The notes under the pieces are model-generated. The model saw nothing but the letters and a program-made list of their open reading frames with translations, made no database searches and had not been told where the DNA came from. From Bacteroidota bacterium (lineage in GTDB: Bacteria; Bacteroidota; Bacteroidia; Flavobacteriales; Flavobacteriaceae), in assembly GCA_009937085.1 (NCBI GenBank), contig JAACDD010000003.1, positions 1-5,364 on the forward strand: a stretch of 5,364 nucleotides of DNA, written 5' to 3'. Both the position numbers and the translations under genes were made by a program. Positions 1 to 5,364 of this stretch are shown here, piece by piece. Positions within the stretch are counted from its first letter, which is position 1. Each line of letters opens with the position of its first letter.

Positions 1-9
1 AAAAAAAAG

Positions 10-471
10 ATGCAGCTTTCCGCTTTTAAACAAACGCTTGGTCAATTAGACACCCTACAATTTCAACTCCCAAACGGGCAGTTTGTTCCTGCGCATTTTC
101 ACCTTACGGAAGTGGGGCATGTAACACGAAATTACATCGATTGTGGCGGTACGCTACGACAAGAAAACAAACTCAACTTACAGCTTTGGGTGGCTTCGGA
201 CATAGACCACCGCCTAAAACCCGATATCGTTTTGGAGAGATTAGAAATGGCCGAAAAACAGATGGCTTACGCGGATATGGAAGTCGAAGTGGAATACCAA
301 GAAAGTACCATTGGACGCTATCGTTTGGCATTTGACGGAAGTGCCTTTCAACTTGTCAATACGCAAACGGCTTGCTTAGCTCCTGACCAATGCGGCATTC
401 CGCAAGAAAAACCACGGGTACGTGTTACGGCTAGTGGCGTAAGCTGTGATCCAAACTCGGGTTGTTGTTAA
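10..471 (+). CDS. DUF6428 family protein with cysteine-rich C-terminus
   Basis: This is a complete 153-residue soluble protein with no signal peptide or membrane segment. I recognise it as a DUF6428 protein from the conserved N-terminal block (LPNGQFVPAHFHLTEVG, about residues 20-36), the IDCGGT segment around Cys45, the QLW / DHRLKP stretch (58-71) and the VEVEYQ...TIGRY region (92-104). The tail holds Cys122, Cys128 (DQCGIP), Cys146 and a final GCC with Cys152-Cys153. The HFH at 29-31 and these cysteines could bind a metal or metalloid, which is inference only. The family has no established function that I know. From memory, in Bacteroidota it is often next to an ArsR-type regulator, low-molecular-weight phosphatase/ArsC and arsenite transport genes; none is visible here because the window starts 9 bases upstream. 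The ATG follows an A-rich leader (eight A, then G), common before Bacteroidota starts. It is convergent with metF and overlaps it by 4 nt. Confidence 0.82.
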   Translation: MQLSAFKQTLGQLDTLQFQLPNGQFVPAHFHLTEVGHVTRNYIDCGGTLRQENKLNLQLWVASDIDHRLKPDIVLERLEMAEKQMAYADMEVEVEYQESTIGRYRLAFDGSAFQLVNTQTACLAPDQCGIPQEKPRVRVTASGVSCDPNSGCC

Positions 472-1424
472 AAAACAGCACGCGCTACTTTATGGATATT
501 ATCTGATTTACCCATTGAATAATAGTGTAAAAACGGAACGCCGTTTTTAATAAGCTCTTGGCTTTGTGCAATGCACCATTCAATCCCAACTTCTCTTACG
601 GCTTCTCTAGTCTTTGCTTTTAGTACTTCTTTGATAAGCGCCTCGGGCAGGTCCACATGAAAACGATGCGGAATCATGTTCAGCTGTTTTTGTGTGGCCA
701 AAGGTTTTAAGCCCGGAATAATAGGCGCTGTAATACCAGCCTCACGGCAATTTTTTACAAAGGCAAAAAACTTGTCGTTATCGAAGAACATTTGCGTTAC
801 GATATAGTCTGCACCACCTTCCATCTTTTTCTTTAAAAAGTGTAAGTCGCTTTCCATATTGGGAGCTTCCATATGCTTTTCGGGATAGCCAGCTACGCCA
901 ATACAAAAGTCGGTTTGCGCGGTATTTTGAATGTCTTCATCCGAATAAACGCCCTTGTTCATATCCGCTATTTGATGCACCAAATCCAATGCGTAGGCAT
1001 TTCCTTTGGGTTCGGGCTTAAAATAGGTTTCCGATTTTACCGCATCACCACGAAGAGCAACCACGTTGTCAATCCCCAAAAAGCCCATATCAATCAAGAA
1101 ATTTTCGGTGTCTTCTTTGTCAAATCCCCCACATAAGACGTGCGGAATGGCATCTACTTTATACTTGTTTTGAATGGCGGCACAAATGCCAACCGTACCC
1201 GGACGTTTACGTACAATGCGTTTTTCTAACAAGCCGTTAGGAAGCTCTTTAAATTCGTATTCCTCACGGTGATAGGTAACGTCAATAAACGGCGGATTAA
1301 ACTCCATTAACGGATCTATGTTATCAAAAATAGTTTCGATATTCTGCCCTTTTAATGGAGGTAAAATCTCAAACGAAAACAAGGTTTTTCCTTCCGCTTT
1401 TTTAACATGTTCAGTAACTTTCAT
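468..1424 (-). CDS. metF: 5,10-methylenetetrahydrofolate reductase MetF
   Basis: This cytoplasmic FAD-dependent enzyme reduces 5,10-methylene-THF to 5-methyl-THF, the methyl donor for MetH encoded just upstream. The 318 residues form the TIM-barrel MTHFR domain throughout. Visible motifs are SFEILPP (17-23, Glu19 matching the catalytic Glu28 of E. coli MetF), DVTY (48-51, Thr50 matching Thr59), ALRGD (123-127, Asp127 matching Asp120 near the flavin), GVAGYPEKH (176-184), TQMFFD (210-215, Gln211 matching Gln183) and PGLKPL (237-242). It is about 22 residues longer than the E. coli enzyme, partly from a basic insertion after Thr50 (about 52-80), and as I recall this is normal for flavobacterial MetF. 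The ATG lies one base after the metH stop and has an AAAGGA in front of it, so translation is probably coupled. It is the last gene of the operon, and its stop overlaps that of the convergent DUF6428 gene. Confidence 0.96.
   Translation of the reverse strand: MKVTEHVKKAEGKTLFSFEILPPLKGQNIETIFDNIDPLMEFNPPFIDVTYHREEYEFKELPNGLLEKRIVRKRPGTVGICAAIQNKYKVDAIPHVLCGGFDKEDTENFLIDMGFLGIDNVVALRGDAVKSETYFKPEPKGNAYALDLVHQIADMNKGVYSDEDIQNTAQTDFCIGVAGYPEKHMEAPNMESDLHFLKKKMEGGADYIVTQMFFDNDKFFAFVKNCREAGITAPIIPGLKPLATQKQLNMIPHRFHVDLPEALIKEVLKAKTREAVREVGIEWCIAQSQELIKNGVPFLHYYSMGKSDNIHKVARAVF
528..549 (+). terminator. Inverted repeat inside metF, possible terminator of the DUF6428 transcript
   Basis: A perfect 9-bp inverted repeat (TAAAAACGG / CCGTTTTTA) encloses the 4-nt loop AACG. 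On the plus strand it lies 56 nt after the DUF6428 stop and ends in five T, like a short intrinsic terminator, but only three of its pairs are G-C. It is nearly symmetrical and also sits in the metF coding sequence (codons for I-K-N-G-V-P-F-L), where translating ribosomes would tend to keep it unfolded. The repeat is plainly visible; the terminator role is inference. Confidence 0.3.
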
Positions 1425-1425
1425 C

Positions 1426-4095
1426 TTATTCCTTTAGGTTGGGTTGCAGCCACTGTATGGCTTTTTCTATAGTTATATTTTTTCGTGTAGCGTAATCTTG
1501 AACTTGCGCTTTGGTAATCTTGCCTAAACCAAAATACGATGCTTCTGGATGCGCAAAATAGTAGCCCGAAACCGATGCCGCAGGCCACATAGCAAGACTC
1601 TCTGTAAGTTCAACGCCAATGCGATCGTTAACATCCAAAAGCTCCCAAATGGTTTCTTTTTCCAAGTGGTCTGGGCAAGCTGGATACCCTGGCGCAGGAC
1701 GAATACCGCTGTACGATTCCTTAATAAGTTCTTCGTTGGTCAACGACTCGTTAGGCTGGTAGCCCCAATGTGTGGTGCGTACTTGCTTGTGCAAATATTC
1801 CGCAAATGCTTCCGCAAATCGGTCCGCGAGAGCCTTCACCATAATACTGTTATAATCGTCGTTACGCGCTTCAAAATCTTTGGCAAGTTCGGCAGTTCCA
1901 AAGCCTGCCGTAACACAAAAACAACCCATATAATCTTGTATATTTTGGTATTTTGGTGCAATAAAATCCGACAATGCTCTGTAGGGTTTTCCCTTGCTTT
2001 TTAGCAGTTGTTGACGTAATGTTCTAAAGTGGTAGGCTTGATTGTTGTGCGTTACCTCAATGTCGTCTTGGTCGTTGCTATTTGCCTCAAACAATCCAAA
2101 AACGGCCTTTGCTTGCAGCAGTTTACCATCTATAATTTGTTGAAGCATCGCTTTGGCATCTTCAAAAAGCTTGGTGGCTTCTACGCCTACTACATCATCT
2201 GTTAATATATCAGGATAACGACCATGCAAGTCCCACGAACGGAAAAATGGCGTCCAGTCAATATAGTCCACCAACGCTTCTAAGTCTTGATTAAAATGCT
2301 GAATGCCCAATTGATTCGGGGGAATTGGTGGCTGTGCAGCAAAGTCTATTTGAAGCTTTTTCGCACGTGCTTCTGCTAAAGAAACATAGGTTTTGTGATC
2401 GCTACGTTGCTGAAAACGAACACGGAAATCGTCGTAATCTTCTCTGATATCAGCCTTATACTTCGCTTTGGTTTGCGGTTGGAGTAAATTCCCAACTACG
2501 GTTACTGCCCTAGAAGCATCGTTTACGTGCACTACAGTATGATCGTATTGCGGTGCAATTTTAACAGCGGTGTGTGCTCTTGACGTAGTCGCGCCACCAA
2601 TCATCACAGGAATGTCATGATTAGTTTTGTTGAGTTCTTTTACCAAATACACCATTTCGTCCAAAGAAGGCGTAATAAGTCCAGATAAACCAATGGCGTC
2701 TACTTGCTCTTTTAGCGCTGTTTCGATAATGCGTTCGGGGGGTACCATAACGCCCAAATCAATAATTTCATAGTTGTTGCAACCCAACACGACGCTCACA
2801 ATATTTTTTCCAATATCGTGTACATCGCCCTTAACGGTTGCCATCAAAATTTTTCCTGCTGCTTGTGGCTTTCCCGATTTTTCGGCTTCAATATAGGGCA
2901 GCAAATAAGCCACCGCTTTTTTCATCACTCGGGCAGATTTTACGACCTGCGGCAGGAACATTTTTCCACTTCCAAACAAATCGCCAACTACATTCATGCC
3001 GTTCATCAAAAAGTTTTCAATCACCTCAATAGGAGCCTTTACACTCAAGCGTGCTTCTTCTACATCTTCTACCACAAATTGGTCAATTCCTTTGACTAGT
3101 GCATGCGTAATACGTGTTTGAAGCTCTTGCTCGCGCCAAGCCAAATCGTTTTTAGACTTTGCTTTGGTATTGCCTTTCACCTGTTCTGCAAAATCTAGCA
3201 AACGCTCTGTGGCATCGTCTCTACGATTTAAAAGCACATCTTCTACGCGTTCCAACAACGCTTTTGGAATTTCGTCATATACTTCCAACATGGTTGGATT
3301 CACAATCCCCATGGTCAAGCCGTGCTTGATACCGTGATACAGAAAAGATGCGTGCATGGCTTCGCGCACCGTATTGTTTCCTCTAAACGAAAAAGAAACA
3401 TTACTCACACCTCCACTAATGTGCGCGTGTGGTAAGTTTTCTCGAATCCATTTGGTAGCTTGAAAAAAGTCAAGTGCATTGCTTTTATGCTCTTCCATTC
3501 CTGTAGCAACCGGGAAAATATTAGGATCGAAAATGATGTCTTGTGGAGGAAAATGAACGTCATTTACCAAAATATCGTACGACCGTTTACAAATTTCAAT
3601 TCTTCGTTCAAAGGAATCTGCTTGTCCGTTTTCGTCAAATGCCATGACAATCACCGCAGCACCATAGCGACGAATTTTTTTTGCTTGCGCAATAAATACG
3701 TCTTCGCCTTCCTTGAGGCTAATGGAATTCACCACGCATTTACCTTGTACAACTTGCAACCCAGCTTCGATAATTTCCCATTTTGAGCTGTCAATCATAA
3801 TAGGAATTCGCGCAATATCGGGTTCAGATTGAATAAGGTTTAGGAAGCGTGTCATGGCAGCAACGCCGTCAATCATGCCCTCATCCATATTCACATCCAA
3901 AATTTGCGCGCCACCATCTACTTGGTCGCGAGCAATATCCAAGGCTGTATCGTAATCATCATTTTCAATAAGGCGTAAAAACCGTCTTGAACCTGTAACA
4001 TTGGTACGTTCGCCAACGTTCACAAAGTTGGTTTCGGGGCGTACAATTAATGGTTCTAAGCCCGAGAGTGTTAAATATTTCTGGACGTTAGGCAT
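1426..4095 (-). CDS. metH: Methionine synthase, cobalamin-dependent: folate, B12 and activation domains (MetH C-terminal part)
   Basis: This 889-residue protein matches E. coli MetH from the linker after the homocysteine domain to the C-terminus. The domains in order are: pterin-binding (about 20-290; NVGERTNVTGS at 26-36, DVNMDEG at 67-73, SNVSFSFRGN at 231-240); four-helix cap (about 317-410; Phe374 and Leu381 match the cobalamin-capping Phe708 and Leu715); B12-binding (about 411-550; GDVHDIGKN with Asp424 and His426 matching Asp757 and axial ligand His759, and Ser477 matching Ser810); AdoMet-dependent reactivation (about 560-889; Asp613 matching Asp946, and R-x-x-x-G-Y at 799-804). It carries methyl from 5-methyl-THF through cobalamin but lacks the zinc site for homocysteine, which the upstream gene supplies. 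I chose the ATG at 4095 because homology begins right after it and it overlaps the previous stop by only 8 nt. A longer TTG start at 4182 would add 29 residues unlike MetH. No key residue is missing. Confidence 0.96.
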   Translation of the reverse strand: MPNVQKYLTLSGLEPLIVRPETNFVNVGERTNVTGSRRFLRLIENDDYDTALDIARDQVDGGAQILDVNMDEGMIDGVAAMTRFLNLIQSEPDIARIPIMIDSSKWEIIEAGLQVVQGKCVVNSISLKEGEDVFIAQAKKIRRYGAAVIVMAFDENGQADSFERRIEICKRSYDILVNDVHFPPQDIIFDPNIFPVATGMEEHKSNALDFFQATKWIRENLPHAHISGGVSNVSFSFRGNNTVREAMHASFLYHGIKHGLTMGIVNPTMLEVYDEIPKALLERVEDVLLNRRDDATERLLDFAEQVKGNTKAKSKNDLAWREQELQTRITHALVKGIDQFVVEDVEEARLSVKAPIEVIENFLMNGMNVVGDLFGSGKMFLPQVVKSARVMKKAVAYLLPYIEAEKSGKPQAAGKILMATVKGDVHDIGKNIVSVVLGCNNYEIIDLGVMVPPERIIETALKEQVDAIGLSGLITPSLDEMVYLVKELNKTNHDIPVMIGGATTSRAHTAVKIAPQYDHTVVHVNDASRAVTVVGNLLQPQTKAKYKADIREDYDDFRVRFQQRSDHKTYVSLAEARAKKLQIDFAAQPPIPPNQLGIQHFNQDLEALVDYIDWTPFFRSWDLHGRYPDILTDDVVGVEATKLFEDAKAMLQQIIDGKLLQAKAVFGLFEANSNDQDDIEVTHNNQAYHFRTLRQQLLKSKGKPYRALSDFIAPKYQNIQDYMGCFCVTAGFGTAELAKDFEARNDDYNSIMVKALADRFAEAFAEYLHKQVRTTHWGYQPNESLTNEELIKESYSGIRPAPGYPACPDHLEKETIWELLDVNDRIGVELTESLAMWPAASVSGYYFAHPEASYFGLGKITKAQVQDYATRKNITIEKAIQWLQPNLKE
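1430..1435 (-). promoter_or_regulatory. Possible ribosome binding site of metF
   Basis: On the minus strand the sequence AAAGGA lies 5 nt before the metF ATG, inside the last codons of metH. It could serve as a weak Shine-Dalgarno, although it also simply encodes the Lys-Glu end of MetH. Bacteroidota use such sites little, and ribosomes ending at the metH stop (1 nt from the ATG) could reinitiate without it. The other two internal starts of the operon have no comparable purine motif. Confidence 0.35.
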
Positions 4096-5089
4096 ATTGG
4101 GAAATGGGTCTGGGTTTGTATTTGGCAGCAGCCTGGGCCAATAACTTAATATGTTCGGGTGTTGAGCCACAGCATCCACCAATAATATTTACCAATTTAT
4201 CGGACATATAAGACTCGATCAATTCGCACATTTCTGAAGGTGTTTGGTCGTATGCGCCAAAAGCGTTGGGTAAGCCTGCGTTGGGGTGTGCCGAAATAAA
4301 CTGATCCGTGTTCTGCCCAAGGCGTTGCACGTAGGGTTTTAATTGATCTGCGCCCAAGGCGCAATTAAATCCAACACTTAGTAAATCGATATGTGAAATC
4401 GAAATCAAAAATGCCTCTACAGTTTGTCCTGAAAGCGTGCGTCCAGAAGCGTCGGTTATGGTACCGCTTACCATAACGGGAATATCGAGTTGTTGGTTTT
4501 CCTTGATTTCGTCGATAGCAAAAAGAGCCGCTTTAGCATTAAGCGTATCAAAAACGGTTTCTACCATCAAAATATCTACTCCACCTTCAATAAGTGCCAA
4601 AGCTTGTTCGGTATACGCATCCTTTAACTCATCAAACAAAACAGCGCGATGCCCTGGATCGTTAACATCTGGCGACATACTAGCCGTTTTGTTTGTTGGT
4701 CCAATTGAGCCTGCCACAAAACGTGGCTTGTTTGGGTTTTTTGCTGTAAAATCATCGGCGGCTTGGCGTGCAATTTTAGCAGAAGCTACATTGAGTTCGG
4801 TGACATAGTCTTCCAAAGCGTAATCTGCCATGGCAATGCTTGTTCCAGAAAAGGTATTGGTTTCGATAATATCCGCACCTGCTTCCAAGTATTCTGCATG
4901 TATTTCATAAATGGCTTTAGGCTGCGTAATGGATAATAAATCGTTGTTTCCAGCAAGTGGAATCGTGTGATTTGTAAACTGCTTTCCACGAAAATCTTCT
5001 CCCTCAAATTTATACGCTTGAAGCATCGTACCCATGGCACCATCGAGTACCAAAATACGTTCCGATAAAAGGGTTTTTAGTGTTTTCAC
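4088..5089 (-). CDS. Homocysteine S-methyltransferase domain protein (MetH N-terminal part)
   Basis: This 333-residue protein corresponds to the N-terminal homocysteine-binding TIM barrel of cobalamin-dependent methionine synthase, encoded separately. It binds homocysteine as a zinc thiolate for attack on methylcobalamin. It shows ILVLDGAMGTM (12-22), GADIIETNTF (71-80), GPTNKTASMSPDVNDP (130-145), ETVFDTLNAKAA (177-188), SGTITDASGRTLSGQT (208-223), NCALG with Cys243, and GGCCGSTPEHI with Cys306 and Cys307. These three Cys match the zinc ligands Cys247, Cys310 and Cys311 of E. coli MetH. Its closeness to MetH throughout argues against a stand-alone S-methylmethionine-type (MmuM) or betaine-type enzyme. 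The start is GTG, forming GTGA with the stop of the metZ-like gene. An in-frame stop lies four codons upstream and the next Met (19) is inside a conserved motif, so no other standard start fits. The end overlaps metH by 8 nt. Databases may name it metH as well. Confidence 0.94.
   Translation of the reverse strand: MKTLKTLLSERILVLDGAMGTMLQAYKFEGEDFRGKQFTNHTIPLAGNNDLLSITQPKAIYEIHAEYLEAGADIIETNTFSGTSIAMADYALEDYVTELNVASAKIARQAADDFTAKNPNKPRFVAGSIGPTNKTASMSPDVNDPGHRAVLFDELKDAYTEQALALIEGGVDILMVETVFDTLNAKAALFAIDEIKENQQLDIPVMVSGTITDASGRTLSGQTVEAFLISISHIDLLSVGFNCALGADQLKPYVQRLGQNTDQFISAHPNAGLPNAFGAYDQTPSEMCELIESYMSDKLVNIIGGCCGSTPEHIKLLAQAAAKYKPRPISQYA
4338..4369 (-). repeat. Imperfect inverted repeat within the homocysteine methyltransferase gene
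   Basis: The arms TTTAATT and AATTAAA flank an inner stem GCGCC-CAA-GGCGC, giving 12 pairs with a 3-nt loop and a 5-nt one-sided bulge (GATCT on the plus strand). It covers the codons around the zinc ligand Cys243 (N-C-A-L-G-A-D). No T-run follows on either strand, so it is not a terminator. The protein sequence is strongly conserved here, so the structure may be a by-product of codon choice. The repeat is real; any function is unknown. Confidence 0.4.
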
Positions 5090-5364
5090 AATAGCGAATC
5101 AAGGGCTTGTTTTACATCCTGAATGACATCATCTGGATGCTCTAATCCTACCGAAATGCGAATCAACCCGTCTGTAATATCTACTGCCTGACGGTCTTCT
5201 TCGCTCAATTTGCTATGCGTAGAAAGCGCAGGTTGCGTGACTATAGTACGTGTATCGCCCAAGTTTGAAGAACGCGAGCATAATTGCACTGCATCAATAA
5301 ATTGTTTTCCGCCCGAAAGTCCATTTTTTACCTGAAATGCAATAACATTTCCACCTCTTGTCAT
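5086..5364 (-). CDS. metZ: Cys/Met-metabolism PLP-dependent enzyme, probable O-succinylhomoserine sulfhydrylase (partial, C-terminal end)
   Basis: Only the last 92 residues are in the window; the reading frame runs open off the right edge, so the first Met here is internal. The fragment has the C-terminal fold of the cystathionine gamma-synthase family of PLP enzymes: GGNVIAFQVKNG (4-15), SNLGDTRT (33-40), STHSKLSEEDR (48-58) and GLIRISVGLEHPDDVI (66-81), where Arg69 is the family's conserved Arg that binds the substrate carboxylate. The NLGDTRT block and the place ahead of methionine synthase favour a sulfhydrylase (MetZ or MetY) making homocysteine from O-acylhomoserine and sulfide. Cystathionine gamma-synthase or lyase cannot be excluded because the PLP lysine and substrate-specificity region are outside. 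One small oddity is VTQPA, where most relatives I recall have VTHPA. The TGA stop overlaps the GTG start of the next gene by 4 nt, which indicates translational coupling. Confidence 0.78.
   Translation of the reverse strand: MTRGGNVIAFQVKNGLSGGKQFIDAVQLCSRSSNLGDTRTIVTQPALSTHSKLSEEDRQAVDITDGLIRISVGLEHPDDVIQDVKQALDSLL

Noticed and set aside
1..9. Poly-A at the left edge as a terminator tract or repeat
   Set aside because: Too short and cut by the window; it is better read as the A-rich leader typical before Bacteroidota start codons.
1549..2004. Plus-strand open frame of 151 codons antisense to metH
   Set aside because: Its product has no recognisable domain and looks like random basic and aromatic sequence; it lies wholly within the strongly conserved activation domain of MetH.
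2818..3099. Plus-strand open frames antisense to the cap and B12 region of metH, and similar ones at 3460-3786 and 873-1136
   Set aside because: Cys/Phe/His-rich translations without family features, all inside confidently identified genes on the opposite strand.
4088..4095. Broken methionine synthase (frameshifted pseudogene) or programmed frameshift between the two MetH parts
   Set aside because: Both parts keep all key residues and full length, a start codon sits exactly at the break, and no slippery sequence is visible. The two-gene form is familiar in Bacteroidota.
4096..4182. A 29-residue N-terminal extension of the metH part starting at a TTG at 4182
   Set aside because: It has no resemblance to MetH, lies out of frame inside the conserved GGCCGSTPEH end of the upstream gene, and needs a TTG start, while an ATG at 4095 sits right at the start of homology.
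4437..4808. Plus-strand open frame of 123 codons antisense to the homocysteine methyltransferase gene
   Set aside because: Its Ser/Ala-rich composition is the mirror of conserved codons on the other strand; there is no family resemblance.
4786..5043. Minus-strand open frame of 85 codons overlapping the homocysteine methyltransferase gene in another frame
   Set aside because: The overlapped frame encodes the conserved N-terminal half of the methyltransferase; the alternative translation matches nothing I know.
1..5364. A novel defence, mobile or RNA-based system
   Set aside because: The whole window is filled by four methionine biosynthesis genes and one DUF6428 gene; no repeats, integrase, transposase, tRNA or array is visible.

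Overview
The window is gene-dense and fits a Bacteroidota genome, most likely of the class Flavobacteriia. The evidence is the B12-dependent methionine synthase split into two genes, a 318-residue MetF of the flavobacterial type, a DUF6428 protein of a kind I know mainly from Bacteroidota, moderately AT-rich DNA, and starts with little Shine-Dalgarno signal. No genus can be named from this.

From 5364 down to 468, on the minus strand, lie four tightly packed genes in the order metZ-like (5' end cut by the window edge), homocysteine methyltransferase domain gene, metH C-terminal part, metF. The junctions are a 4-nt GTGA overlap, an 8-nt ATGCCTAA overlap and a 1-nt gap, so this is almost certainly one operon. 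Together the genes make methionine. A PLP enzyme forms homocysteine from an activated homoserine and sulfide. MetF makes 5-methyltetrahydrofolate. The two halves of MetH move the methyl group through cobalamin to homocysteine. All MetH residues I could check (zinc Cys, cobalamin His-Asp-Ser, AdoMet-binding Asp and Arg/Gly/Tyr) are present, so the split enzyme looks functional. The promoter and any SAM-responsive leader lie beyond 5364.

From 10 to 471, on the plus strand, is a convergent 153-residue DUF6428 protein with a cysteine-rich tail. In Bacteroidota this family often sits beside ArsR-type regulators and arsenic genes. Its stop codon overlaps the metF stop in a shared TTAA. No intergenic terminator exists there, but a perfect 9-bp inverted repeat inside the 3' end of metF (528-549) could end the plus-strand transcript.

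No RNA gene, mobile element, CRISPR array or gene-free stretch of note is present. I see no previously undescribed system. The most interesting points are the split methionine synthase, the interlocked convergent ends and the uncharacterised DUF6428 protein.
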